The translations under genes and the position numbers were made by a program. The notes under the pieces are model-generated. The model worked only from the letters and a program-made list of their open reading frames with translations, did not search any database and had not been told where the DNA came from. Positions 8,735 through 16,992 of a stretch of DNA of 64,000 nt are shown piece after piece. Position 1 is the first letter of the stretch. Every line of letters starts with the position of its first letter. This stretch comes from Moraxella catarrhalis (GTDB lineage Bacteria > Pseudomonadota > Gammaproteobacteria > Pseudomonadales > Moraxellaceae): contig NZ_LXHE01000014.1 of NCBI RefSeq assembly GCF_001656295.1, forward strand, positions 1 to 64,000, given 5' to 3'.

Positions 8735-9547
8735 ATGCTTTTAAAATATGGTAAAAAAGGCGAAAAAGTCGCCCACTTGCAGAAGCTACTCAATGACCAC
8801 GGAGCAAGCCTGGCCATTGATGGTGATTTTGGTGCTAAGACCGAAAGATCTGTACTGGCATTTCAAAAGTCGCACAATCTGGTCGCTGATGGTATCGTCG
8901 GGGACAAGACTTGGTCAATGCTACATGGCCGGAGCAGCCCAGTCCGCCAACTATTATCATCTGCAGACTATGAGGCAGCAGCTGCGCGACTCGGTGTCAC
9001 CATCCCTGTCATTCAGGCATTTGCTGCTGTAGAGAGCGCAGGGGCAGGTTTTGATACTCATGGCAAACCAAAAATCCTATTCGAGCGTCATAAGATGTAT
9101 GCTCACCTAAAAGCGAAATACGGACAAGTGGTGGCAGATAAACATAAGACATTGCGCCCTAATATCGTGAACACCGCAACAGGTGGTTACAAAGGTGGCG
9201 TAGCGGAACATGTGCGTCTAAATATCGCGGTCACCATTGATGCAGATTGCGCAAATATGTCTGCAAGCTGGGGGCAATTCCAGATCATGGGTGAAAATTG
9301 GCAGTCGCTCGGCTATGCTTCCATCAGCGAATTTGTGATGAAGATGCACGAGTCAGAAGCAGCTCAACTTGATGCGTTCGTGCGGTTCATCGAGCATAAA
9401 AAGGGGCTATTAGCTGCTCTACAAAAAGGCGAATGGAGCAAAGTGTTCTTGTACTATAACGGCCGAAACTATAAGAAGCTCGGCTATGATGTGAAGTTTA
9501 CGCGTGAACTGCGGCGCTTAGAGATGCTACACAATGAAAAAACCTAA
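8735..9547 (+). CDS. Endolysin: peptidoglycan-binding domain plus N-acetylmuramidase (DUF3380)
   Basis: Cell-wall lytic enzyme of 270 aa. Residues 1-62 are a PG_binding_1 repeat (KKGEKVAHLQKLLNDHG, DGDFGAKTERSVLAFQ, DGIVGDKTW). Residues about 75-265 are the DUF3380 N-acetylmuramidase, with the likely catalytic Glu100 in AFAAVESAGAGF and the conserved ILFERHKMY and SASWGQFQIMG. It follows the holins directly. There are no Rz/Rz1 spanin genes before the tail gene R, unlike P2. Confidence 0.93.
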   Translation: MLLKYGKKGEKVAHLQKLLNDHGASLAIDGDFGAKTERSVLAFQKSHNLVADGIVGDKTWSMLHGRSSPVRQLLSSADYEAAAARLGVTIPVIQAFAAVESAGAGFDTHGKPKILFERHKMYAHLKAKYGQVVADKHKTLRPNIVNTATGGYKGGVAEHVRLNIAVTIDADCANMSASWGQFQIMGENWQSLGYASISEFVMKMHESEAAQLDAFVRFIEHKKGLLAALQKGEWSKVFLYYNGRNYKKLGYDVKFTRELRRLEMLHNEKT

Positions 9548-10064
9548 CGACCTACGCGATCATCTGCTATCATCCTTGCCAGTGCTCGCTGACAACCCCG
9601 ACCGCCTATTGATATTCGTCGATGAGGGGCGCATGGTGAACACGCACGCCAATGGGCTATCTTTTGAATATCGCTATACACTTAATATCATTATTACTGA
9701 TTTTTCAGAAGATATGGCGGTGCTGACTCTTGCGATATATGCGTGGCTGCGTCTAAATCAGCCTGAGCTACTCGCAAACTTAAACAAGGCTGCCGATAAC
9801 GTTAAATTTATCGCTGACATCTTGGATAACAGCCGCGCCGATCTATCTATCACCATTCCGCTGACTGAGCGTGTGATCGCTAAGGTTAATGACGGCGAAC
9901 AGCTAACTATCGACTACCCGCCTGAGCCCCACGCTACACGCCCATCAGAGTCGCGTCTGATGCGCATCGTGGACGCCAAGACGGGTGATGTTCTTGGACA
10001 ATTCCCCACTGGTACAGAAGAACAGCACTGGATGATGGAAATGCCATTGGTAGATCTGCGATAA
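9534..10064 (+). CDS. R: Tail completion protein, P2 gpR family
   Basis: Needed to finish the tail and join it to the head. The product is 176 aa (P2 gpR 155 aa). It starts inside the end of the endolysin gene (14-base overlap). Typical parts: LRDHLLSSLPVLADNPDRL, FEYRYTLNIIITDF and VLTLAIYAWLRLNQPELLAN. Followed by S. Confidence 0.88.
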   Translation: MKKPNDLRDHLLSSLPVLADNPDRLLIFVDEGRMVNTHANGLSFEYRYTLNIIITDFSEDMAVLTLAIYAWLRLNQPELLANLNKAADNVKFIADILDNSRADLSITIPLTERVIAKVNDGEQLTIDYPPEPHATRPSESRLMRIVDAKTGDVLGQFPTGTEEQHWMMEMPLVDLR

Positions 10065-10072
10065 GGTTAGAT

Positions 10073-10537
10073 ATGAGTGACATTGAAGTACTAAGCGAAC
10101 ACTTACAGCGAATGGTTGAGAACTTGTCGCCTGCAGAGATAGACAAGTTAAAAAAACGTCTCGCGATGAAATTGCGTCGCTCACAGTCTAAACGAATCGG
10201 CGCGAATCAGAATCCTGACGGCTCATCCTACGCACCACGAAAGCCGAGAACCTATCGAAACGGCAAGCCAAGAAAGCAAGTGCGCAGTAAAATGATGAAA
10301 AGAATCAGGCTGGTAGCCAATATGTGGACGGAACACACCGCCGATGGTTTCTATATCGAGCCTAAAAATCGCGTGGCAGGTATCGCAGCAGTGCATCATT
10401 TCGGCTTATCTGCGCGCATCGGTGGCGGTAAAACGGTATCACACGCACAATTCCCATCGCGCAAGCTGCTTGGATTTAGCCAAGAAGATAGGCAGATGAT
10501 ACAAGAAGAGCTGATGGATTACATAGAAAAATTGTGA
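10073..10537 (+). CDS. S: Tail completion / virion morphogenesis protein, P2 gpS family
   Basis: The product is 154 aa, close to P2 gpS (150 aa). The pattern LKKRLAMKLRRSQSKRIGA, NPDGSSYAPRKPR and AAVHHFGLSARI is characteristic of the phage virion morphogenesis family. It is the last gene of the rightward head-lysis-tail-completion operon; a bidirectional terminator follows. Confidence 0.9.
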   Translation: MSDIEVLSEHLQRMVENLSPAEIDKLKKRLAMKLRRSQSKRIGANQNPDGSSYAPRKPRTYRNGKPRKQVRSKMMKRIRLVANMWTEHTADGFYIEPKNRVAGIAAVHHFGLSARIGGGKTVSHAQFPSRKLLGFSQEDRQMIQEELMDYIEKL

Positions 10538-10572
10538 CTTACTTCACAGATAACAAGCTCCGATTTTATAAT

Positions 10573-10601
10573 AAAACCTGCCACTACGGCAGGTTTTTTT
10601 T
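10573..10601. terminator. Bidirectional terminator between convergent operons
   Basis: Arms AAACCTGCC (10574-10582) and GGCAGGTTT (10588-10596) with a five-base loop. They are flanked by T-runs in both reading directions. It separates the rightward operon ending in S from the leftward tail/fibre operon ending at 10605. Confidence 0.88.
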
Positions 10602-10604
10602 GCA

Positions 10605-11081
10605 TTAATGCAAGCCTTTTAAATACACGGTTTTACCACCTTTTTTTACGGCGGTAAGTAGCTGTCCGCGTTGGCGTCCGTCGGGGTGCTTGTATCCCAG
10701 ATGTATCCAGCTACGCAGTGCATCTGGATGCTCCAAAATCAGCTGATCAAAGCGAATGCCACGCCGTGGCAGCTCTGACGCAAGAAATTTAGCAATCTGC
10801 CGTGTGTTACCAAACTTCGGTGCGACGAAGTCAATCGCAAGACCGTGACTATGCGCAGATGTTTGCGAGCCATTCACTGCGCGATTGAGCGCATGGCTAC
10901 GATAGCCGCTATTGACACGCATGGCGACGCCAAGTAGATCACGTACTGGCTGCCAGAGGCGGTGCGTGGCTTCAACCAAGTTTGCCTTGTGCTGCGTGCT
11001 CGGTGTGTTCTTGATACCGCGCTCGATCGCTGTATCAGAATGAATCAGCTCAAGCAAGTGAAAGTTTTTTGATATTTGCAT
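10605..11081 (-). CDS. Peptidase M15 family peptidoglycan endopeptidase
   Basis: Zinc peptidase of 158 aa that cleaves peptide bonds in peptidoglycan (D-Ala-D-Ala or L-Ala-D-Glu type). Metal and catalytic residues are visible: H77 and D84 in SAHSHGLAIDF, and H127 in WIHLGY; VNSGYRSHALN is the usual substrate loop. It is a second lytic enzyme besides the muramidase at 8735, and it sits at the end of the tail-fibre operon. It could act in lysis or as a virion-associated enzyme during entry. Confidence 0.85.
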   Translation of the reverse strand: MQISKNFHLLELIHSDTAIERGIKNTPSTQHKANLVEATHRLWQPVRDLLGVAMRVNSGYRSHALNRAVNGSQTSAHSHGLAIDFVAPKFGNTRQIAKFLASELPRRGIRFDQLILEHPDALRSWIHLGYKHPDGRQRGQLLTAVKKGGKTVYLKGLH

Positions 11082-11082
11082 T

Positions 11083-11526
11083 TTACCCCCTTTCGTCTTT
11101 AGTTATCTCATATAAATCATTTGGGCTAAACCGCCAACCGCCTGTCTTACCAAAGATGGCGTTATAGCACCACTCGCTACAAAAATACTTACTTGTATGC
11201 TGCCTTAGCCCAAAAACCACACCAAGCGCACCAAGCAGGTCATAGCCCGATCCTGTAGTCGCGCCAAAATATTGTTTTACTTGCGCAGGCGGTATATCTA
11301 TGGGCAAGATATCCCATTTATCATCAAGTAGCATCGTCTTACGCCGCACGCCACCATCACGAATGCTTGATGAGTAACAGTGATAAATATTACCCTGCAC
11401 CTTAATAGCGATCTCACAATGGCTATATTTGCCTTTGGTTATAAAGCGCGTGATGCCATCACACAAACGATGACCCACTTTATCCGCGCGCCCGTGATAG
11501 CACGCCAAATAGACTTTATTGTCCAT
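11083..11526 (-). CDS. Papain-like (YiiX/YebB, C92-type) cysteine hydrolase
   Basis: Product of 147 aa from the ATG at 11526, which has GGATGGAG upstream; an ATG ten codons earlier lies deeper inside the preceding gene. The permuted papain-like pattern is present: H36 in GKYSHCEIAI and C116 in YFCSEWCYNA, plus a central GSGYDLLGALG. This pattern is shared with NlpC/P60-related amidases that act on cell-wall peptides or lipids. It lies between fibre assembly and the M15 peptidase. The role in the phage is not known. Confidence 0.65.
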   Translation of the reverse strand: MDNKVYLACYHGRADKVGHRLCDGITRFITKGKYSHCEIAIKVQGNIYHCYSSSIRDGGVRRKTMLLDDKWDILPIDIPPAQVKQYFGATTGSGYDLLGALGVVFGLRQHTSKYFCSEWCYNAIFGKTGGWRFSPNDLYEITKDERG

Positions 11527-12046
11527 GCGTCCGACTCCATCCTGTGCTATAGTCATAATCTAGCGGATCATCCACCTGCATCATCGCCAAGCGGTGGCGT
11601 TCAGCGTTGGCGAAGTCGCTTTGTTCTTCAGCAAGCATCGTCATCGCAATCTCATTGAGCAAATCTTTGGTCATCGGCACAAATTCGTTATCCATCGTTT
11701 TCCACATCAGATTATCAGGCAGGTTTGGCAAGACTTGCAGGGCGAGATACTGCGTGCGAGAGCTGTCATCGTTATGAAACCATTTGCCCACGGATTTGAT
11801 ATATACGCCCCCGCGGGTGTTGGCATGGCGTTTTTGTTTGATGGCTTCCCAAACTTGAGCTTGTTTACTTTCTATAGACTGCACCGCTTCAATGACTTTG
11901 ATTTCTCCATTAGTAAATTGAAGTTCGCCATGAAAACTGTCGTGATATTCAATCGCAAATTCGCCACGACTTACCAGATCTTCACGATCAGGCTCAAAAT
12001 CACAACTTGCGATGTTTTTTCCAGAAGCATTAAAGATATAGAACAT
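11516..12046 (-). CDS. Tail fibre assembly protein with DUF4376 domain
   Basis: Product of 176 aa in the place of P2 gpG, directly after the fibre gene with a one-base overlap. The C-terminal half has the DUF4376 pattern (GKWFHNDDSSRTQYLAL, then MWKTMDNEFVPMT), common in fibre-associated chaperones and fibre tips. It probably helps fold or attach the fibre at 12046-14433. Confidence 0.75.
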   Translation of the reverse strand: MFYIFNASGKNIASCDFEPDREDLVSRGEFAIEYHDSFHGELQFTNGEIKVIEAVQSIESKQAQVWEAIKQKRHANTRGGVYIKSVGKWFHNDDSSRTQYLALQVLPNLPDNLMWKTMDNEFVPMTKDLLNEIAMTMLAEEQSDFANAERHRLAMMQVDDPLDYDYSTGWSRTHGQ

Positions 12047-14433
12047 TACCTCACTCCGATAACGATATAATTAGCAACCCCTGCCACAAAGTTAGTTCTA
12101 CTGCCATAATTCCCAAGATAAGCACCGACATGAACAACTCGCCCATTAGCCCAACACTCAAAGCCATAGTGAAAATGCCAACCATTTTCATTAATATCCC
12201 AAGCGGCTTTATCGGGATTATCTTTATTGACTGATACCATGAAGCGGCACTGTGACTCACTATATCCAGAGGGTAGTGGCAATGTGCCACCATGATTAAT
12301 CGTCCCAGTGAGCACACTGATTTGAGATTTGACAAACGCTGTGGTTGCCACCGTAGTATCATTAGTTGCAAAATGAGGGGTAGGTGCTTTGGGCGAAGCA
12401 TCAAAAGTTTTAACGCCATAAATAGTCTCACTGCCATTTCTAGAGACCCTCCTATTGGCATTATTATCAGCGGCAAAGGCCAGATCATAGGCACTTTTAA
12501 GAGCATTTGCAGTCGCTGCTTGGGTGGTGGATGTGCTATCAGTGGAGTTATTGAGCTGCACAATACCCGCAACCGATGTTGTGGCTGTGCGAATAGTACT
12601 GTAAAGACTGATATTTGATGAACCGTCAAAGCTTGCTGAGCCCGATAGCGCCCCAGTCAATGAAATGGTGCGGGCATTTTGTAAGCGAGTTGCACTACTG
12701 ACATTATCGGTGGTGGCAGCCAATTTTTTCCATTCATCCCAGTATGAATTGTAAGTGCGTATCCAAACATTGGCATTATGGGCTTCTTTAAATGTTTGTA
12801 TGACACCATCAGTTTGTGTAATCTCCAATGAAAACGCACGATTGACAGGTGTATTTCGAATATTGGTAGCGTGCGAGCCTGAGCTGCAATAATAATATCC
12901 AGGCCGTGTATAATTATTTAGATCACCAGTGGTGATTTGTGAAGCATTTGTAATGACATTGGTTTTATCAAGCTTGTTGTCGTTTAGTAACTTAACCGTA
13001 TTGGCAGTCGCTGCTTGGGTGGTGCTTGAGTTGCTCAAAGAGTTACTCAATAATACAACGCCTGAACTTGACGTGCTGGCACTTGGAACCCCAGTGATTT
13101 GGCTCCAAGGGTGAGTGTGATGGCTTGGATTGAATGAGCTTGGCTTATTTGTAATGTCATTCCAATGATGAATATGATTGGCATTAGCTTTGTTGTTGAG
13201 CTCCGACTGCAGCCCACTGATTTGACTGATAGTATGGGTATGGCTAGACGGGGGAAATAATGAAGGTTTACCTGTGATACTGTCCCAGGTCAAACTGATG
13301 CCATTTGCAGATGCTTGCGCCTGGTTGGCAAGGCGTCGTACTTCGCCAAGTGCATATTCAGAAGCAGCCTTTGATTTGTCTGTACCGTCGGTTAGGTGAG
13401 AAAGCATGACGACGCCTGAACTTGACGTGCTGGCACTTGGAACCCCAGTGATTTGGCTCCAAGGGTGAGTGTGATGGCTTGGATTGAATGAGCTTGGTTT
13501 ACCTGTGATACTGTCCCAAGAATGCGTGTGAGTAGCAGGTGGATAAGTAGCAGGTTTATTTTCAATATTAGACCAAGTTAGCGCAATACCATCAATAGAC
13601 ACTTGCGCCTGGTTGGCAAGGCGTCGTACTTCGCCAAGTGCATATTCAGAAGCAGCCTTTGATTTGTCTGTACCGTCGGTTAGGTGAGAAAGCATGACGA
13701 CGCCAGCTTGGGCATCTGTTGCTTTATCGATGGCATGGGTGTGACTGGTGGCCGTTACTGCATTGGTGCTGGTTGCGGTGATTTGCGACGGTGTGCCCAG
13801 TGTCAGTGTGCGGTTAGCTTGTAGCGTGCCACCGCCTGTTAGGCCGTTGCCTGCTGTGATATTTGTGGTTTTTTCCGCCTTATTATCCTGCAAAGCCTTG
13901 CCCTGTGCCGCCGATAATGGCTTGTTAGTATCGGTGGCGGAGAGTGTATTAATGACTTCATTATGATTAACAAAATTATCCTCTGCCCATTTTCTTGTAA
14001 CATATACTAGCGAATTATCGAGCGTGACATTGATTACACTGGCGTTCTCGACAGCAATCACTACCCTAATACTCATTTCACGAGCACTACCTTCGGTCGC
14101 AGAGGGTTTATAAGTGGCAGGAAAAGATCCGATCGCAATCAATGTATTGCCTGCATACAAGCCAATTTCTCGTACGGTGTAACCGCCTGATCCAGAGGGA
14201 ATGATAGCGTGAATTTCAATCCAGTTTCTATTGGTATGATGTGGTTCAACTTGATTGACATTCACGCGCACCTTTTCGGCAATTAAAGCGGTGCGGTCGG
14301 CACTGGGTGTAGGTATCACACCGCCGCCATCGCCTAAAGCAAGATGGGTGATGGTGACTTTGGTCGCGTTTTGACTTGCGGTAGCAAACTGTTCTTTGCC
14401 GATATTGGTGATAATTGTGTAATAGGTGCTCAT
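12046..14433 (-). CDS. H: Tail fibre protein (P2 gpH-like) with internal duplications
   Basis: Receptor-binding fibre, 795 aa. Residues 1-150 form the phage tail-collar (DUF3751-like) attachment domain. The middle carries repeated blocks (VMLSHLTDGTDKSKAASEYA, GVPSASTSSSGVV, SSFNPSHHTHPWSQI) encoded by perfect 103-bp and 86-bp DNA repeats. Residues about 505-575 look like a pyocin-knob domain (ending YWDEWKKL). The end (about 690-795) is a separate tip domain. Located after gene I as in P2, but on the minus strand with the rest of the baseplate block. Confidence 0.9.
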   Translation of the reverse strand: MSTYYTIITNIGKEQFATASQNATKVTITHLALGDGGGVIPTPSADRTALIAEKVRVNVNQVEPHHTNRNWIEIHAIIPSGSGGYTVREIGLYAGNTLIAIGSFPATYKPSATEGSAREMSIRVVIAVENASVINVTLDNSLVYVTRKWAEDNFVNHNEVINTLSATDTNKPLSAAQGKALQDNKAEKTTNITAGNGLTGGGTLQANRTLTLGTPSQITATSTNAVTATSHTHAIDKATDAQAGVVMLSHLTDGTDKSKAASEYALGEVRRLANQAQVSIDGIALTWSNIENKPATYPPATHTHSWDSITGKPSSFNPSHHTHPWSQITGVPSASTSSSGVVMLSHLTDGTDKSKAASEYALGEVRRLANQAQASANGISLTWDSITGKPSLFPPSSHTHTISQISGLQSELNNKANANHIHHWNDITNKPSSFNPSHHTHPWSQITGVPSASTSSSGVVLLSNSLSNSSTTQAATANTVKLLNDNKLDKTNVITNASQITTGDLNNYTRPGYYYCSSGSHATNIRNTPVNRAFSLEITQTDGVIQTFKEAHNANVWIRTYNSYWDEWKKLAATTDNVSSATRLQNARTISLTGALSGSASFDGSSNISLYSTIRTATTSVAGIVQLNNSTDSTSTTQAATANALKSAYDLAFAADNNANRRVSRNGSETIYGVKTFDASPKAPTPHFATNDTTVATTAFVKSQISVLTGTINHGGTLPLPSGYSESQCRFMVSVNKDNPDKAAWDINENGWHFHYGFECWANGRVVHVGAYLGNYGSRTNFVAGVANYIVIGVR
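13058..13143 (-). repeat. 86-bp perfect repeat in the fibre gene, copy 1
   Basis: Identical to 13412-13497. It encodes the segment SSFNPSHHTHPWSQITGVPS plus flanks. Lies within the fibre gene. Confidence 0.9.
13314..13416 (-). repeat. 103-bp perfect repeat in the fibre gene, copy 1
   Basis: Identical to 13602-13704. It encodes the segment LSHLTDGTDKSKAASEYALG plus flanks. It overlaps the start of the second 86-bp copy by a few bases. Confidence 0.9.
13412..13497 (-). repeat. 86-bp perfect repeat in the fibre gene, copy 2
   Basis: Second copy of the 13058-13143 repeat; see that entry. Confidence 0.9.
13602..13704 (-). repeat. 103-bp perfect repeat in the fibre gene, copy 2
   Basis: Second copy of the 13314-13416 repeat; see that entry. 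Confidence 0.9.
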
Positions 14434-14978
14434 ATGGCCTCTTTGGGATAAATAATGGTCTCATCACCCATATGTAGTGCCACACCTAAATAGATGATGG
14501 CCTTTGGTGTTAAAGTGATTTGTAAATTTTTTAGATGGCGACTGACTGGTTTGGCATCATTAATCAGCCGATTTATCTCTTGATAAACAGACTCGCTCAA
14601 TTCACGACCCGCTGTAGATAGCTCAAGTGTAAATGAACCAGCAGGCAAAGGTGGCTTGGTTTGCCACCACTCGGTAAATTTTGCCTCATAGCCAAACTTA
14701 CTCAGAATCTCACGAATGGCTGTAATGGTACCTTTGATTTGATGACCGCGAAACGATTGCCCAATCAAAGCACGCTGTAAGCTTGGCTGCCAAGCGACAT
14801 CCCACGAATCCACTGAATATTGCCAAGCTAGAAAAGACAAAAATTCAGCTGGTGCATCATTTGGGCTTGAAAGCGTATCAATTGGCGCTGCCAGTTCTGT
14901 GTTATTTGCCATCTCAAGCGTGACCCGATGTTCGAAGTCAGTCGAATTCGGCGGCAATAAATCATTAATAATGACCAC
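14430..14978 (-). CDS. I: Baseplate/tail protein I, P2 gpI family
   Basis: Product of 182 aa (P2 gpI 176 aa). The start is a GTG at 14978 directly after the stop of J, with AGGGGGA as ribosome site; no ATG is well placed. Family-like parts: LLPPNSTDFEH, FLSFLAWQYSVDSWD and GTITAIREILSKFGYEA. It links the baseplate wedge to the fibre. Confidence 0.9.
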   Translation of the reverse strand: MVIINDLLPPNSTDFEHRVTLEMANNTELAAPIDTLSSPNDAPAEFLSFLAWQYSVDSWDVAWQPSLQRALIGQSFRGHQIKGTITAIREILSKFGYEAKFTEWWQTKPPLPAGSFTLELSTAGRELSESVYQEINRLINDAKPVSRHLKNLQITLTPKAIIYLGVALHMGDETIIYPKEAI

Positions 14979-15866
14979 CTATCCCCCTAGTGATATTTCA
15001 ATATTGGTGCAATACGCCGCCTGTGATGAGCTGATCTCGATGTCGGCAGCTGGCTGTATCAACTCAACTCTCGCTACACCGTCAATATGCAGACAGGCAT
15101 ACAATGCCGAGAGCCTGACTGATCGTCCAATGCGTGCGCGCGCATAGACATATTCACGCACTAGATTTTGAGCAGTGGTAAGTGCTGTGGCAGACTCAGG
15201 ATTATTATTCGTATGAATTTTGGCGACGACAGCATAGTCAATAATCTGAGCGCTCTGTACCGTAACACGGTCGCCAATGGGTCGTACCGATTCGGCGCTA
15301 ACTGCCTGAGTGACGATATCCACGAGCTCCTGGCTTGCTGCACCATTTTCGCTATCCCCTTGTAAAATTGTGATGGTCACTACCGCAGGTGACGGGCTAA
15401 CCACCGTAACATCAGCGACACGTCCATCAGCCGATAAACAATGATATTTATATGCCGCTTCAGGGCCAGCCACCGACAGCCGATCAAAAGCGCGCTGCAC
15501 ACGCAGACGAAAAACTTCATCAGATTCATAAACGGCAGGTTCTTTATCTGTCGCAGGTTTTGTAATCAGCCGGACAACATTAAAATTGGCTGCCACATTA
15601 TCCAAGTCCGATCCTTTTGCATAAGCCAGCAATGTAGACTTAGCTACTTGATTAATACGATGACGTAAGATCATCTCACGATAACAGTTTTCCTCGATAA
15701 ACTTGGTCAGAGGCTCGCTTTCTCGGTCGAGTAGCGCCCGGATGGCTGGTTGTTCATGCGCATCGAATCTTGAAATCAGCGCGTCTTTTCTAACTTGCAA
15801 CAGCGATTCATACTCTAAAGCCTCAATCATTTGAGGTGGAGGTAGCTGCTTGAAATCAATACTCAT
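14979..15866 (-). CDS. J: Baseplate wedge protein J, P2 gpJ family
   Basis: Product of 295 aa (P2 gpJ 302 aa). The sequence LLAYAKGSDLDNVAANFNV, SDEVFRLRVQRAFDRLSVAG and RPIGDRVTVQSA is typical of the baseplate J family. One base separates it from gene W upstream. In the leftward baseplate-fibre operon. Confidence 0.92.
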   Translation of the reverse strand: MSIDFKQLPPPQMIEALEYESLLQVRKDALISRFDAHEQPAIRALLDRESEPLTKFIEENCYREMILRHRINQVAKSTLLAYAKGSDLDNVAANFNVVRLITKPATDKEPAVYESDEVFRLRVQRAFDRLSVAGPEAAYKYHCLSADGRVADVTVVSPSPAVVTITILQGDSENGAASQELVDIVTQAVSAESVRPIGDRVTVQSAQIIDYAVVAKIHTNNNPESATALTTAQNLVREYVYARARIGRSVRLSALYACLHIDGVARVELIQPAADIEISSSQAAYCTNIEISLGG

Positions 15867-15867
15867 A

Positions 15868-16200
15868 TCATCTTCCTAGGTCTACCGATAACGTCACAGC
15901 TTCTCCTGAGTCACTAAATGACGCGTCAATATTGACAACAACTTGCCCATGACTCATGCGCTCAATGCCCACCTGCTCAATGACGATGCGGTCCTCCCAA
16001 TCATGTAAAGCGCTATAAATGGCGCTGTAGCACATCAAAATCACAGCATCATTAAATGGCTGATCAATCAGCTCTGGCAACAGTGAGCCGTACTCACGCC
16101 GCATCACTCGGCTACCAATCGGCGTAGTCAAAATATCGGTGATTGATTGGCGGATCTGATCGACATAGTCGATTTTTTCGCCGTTATTTCTGCTTATCAT
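15868..16200 (-). CDS. W: Baseplate wedge protein W (gp25-like), P2 gpW family
   Basis: Product of 110 aa (P2 gpW 115 aa). It shows the gp25-like pattern: VDQIRQSITDILTTPIGSRV, MRREYGSLLPELIDQP and WEDRIVIEQV. It starts in the stop region of V (four-base overlap). Confidence 0.92.
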   Translation of the reverse strand: MISRNNGEKIDYVDQIRQSITDILTTPIGSRVMRREYGSLLPELIDQPFNDAVILMCYSAIYSALHDWEDRIVIEQVGIERMSHGQVVVNIDASFSDSGEAVTLSVDLGR

Positions 16201-16838
16201 GCTATCGCCGCCGATGTTGGTTTACCATCACCTTGTTCGATGTGCTTGTGGTTTTGGACGCTGATGCTACCTGCCACGATATCGCCTGTTGCCTTGATGG
16301 TGCCATTGATGGTCGCACCGCCACCGCCACCTGTGCCACCAGCCAATGATCCTGATATGTTCAGATTGCCGTTGATTTTGGTGTTGCCATTGATGGTCGC
16401 ACCGCCTGACGCATTGATAGTGATTCCGCCTGATGCGTTAATGGTGGTGCCACCATTTGCTGTAATGACAGCCGTGCCACCTGATGGCAAGATCGCCGTC
16501 AGAGCATGGGCAGCGGTGTCGTAGGTGATGGTCGCGCCATCCTCAAAATGTCTGGTCTTGATGTGGGCTTGGGCAGCTGGTGCTGGTGCTTGGGTCTGAT
16601 ACAGCCCCATGATGACCACAGCTTGCATCATTTCACCACCAGGAGCGAGCACCACCACCTGCTCACCTGCAGTTGGGGCGTCCCAAGTGCGGTCGGTACC
16701 GGCTCGCAGTGTCAGCCACGGCAGGGGTGCGGTGACGATGCCGCCACAGTCCACAATACAGCGTGCTGCAGCATGGTCGACACTGGCGACAGTGCCAATA
16801 CGGATCAGGTTCTCTAGCCTTCTGATAATATCGCTCAT
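16197..16838 (-). CDS. V: Baseplate spike protein V, P2 gpV family
   Basis: Membrane-piercing spike and baseplate hub, 213 aa (P2 gpV 211 aa). The N-terminal OB-like part contains TVASVDHAAARCIVDCGGIV and PTAGEQVVVLAPGGEM. The C-terminal half is a glycine-rich beta-helix (repeats of TINASGGITI type) ending in an HKH-containing tip, HKHIEQGDGKP, as in gpV where histidines bind metal. It is the first gene of the leftward block, divergent from FI. Confidence 0.93.
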   Translation of the reverse strand: MSDIIRRLENLIRIGTVASVDHAAARCIVDCGGIVTAPLPWLTLRAGTDRTWDAPTAGEQVVVLAPGGEMMQAVVIMGLYQTQAPAPAAQAHIKTRHFEDGATITYDTAAHALTAILPSGGTAVITANGGTTINASGGITINASGGATINGNTKINGNLNISGSLAGGTGGGGGATINGTIKATGDIVAGSISVQNHKHIEQGDGKPTSAAIA

Positions 16839-16867
16839 GGTTATATCCGTTTGTCTTTTTCGCCATT

Positions 16868-16873
16868 TTTATA
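16868..16873 (-). promoter_or_regulatory. Candidate -10 of the leftward baseplate promoter
   Basis: TATAAA on the minus strand lies about 44 bases from the centre of the palindrome at 16902-16926. This is the same geometry as at the P/O divergent promoter pair. Confidence 0.45.
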
Positions 16874-16901
16874 AAAAATTAAACGCTATTAAAGTTCGGT
16901 T

Positions 16902-16926
16902 TGTTGTGAGTTGGCGTCTTACAACA
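16902..16926. promoter_or_regulatory. Late-gene activator palindrome serving divergent V and FI promoters
   Basis: TGTTGTGAG and TCTTACAACA arms with the same overall 25-base length as the site at 4756-4780; they share TGTTGT near one end and CTTACAACA at the other. It is centred 76-79 bases from the V and FI start codons. Probably bound by the Ogr-type activator encoded at 25539. Confidence 0.75.
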
Positions 16927-16992
16927 AAGCACGATAGCGAAAGGCGGTGCTGTTAATTATTCTAATTAGCAACCTAACACCAGGAGAGAGCT

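Noticed and set aside
12051-12629. 192-codon frame antisense-phase within the fibre gene
   Set aside because: Same strand, other frame of the fibre gene; no ribosome site and no domain pattern.
13058-13704. Fibre gene repeats as CRISPR or transposon traces
   Set aside because: They are in frame, encode repeated shaft segments and have no terminal inverted repeats.
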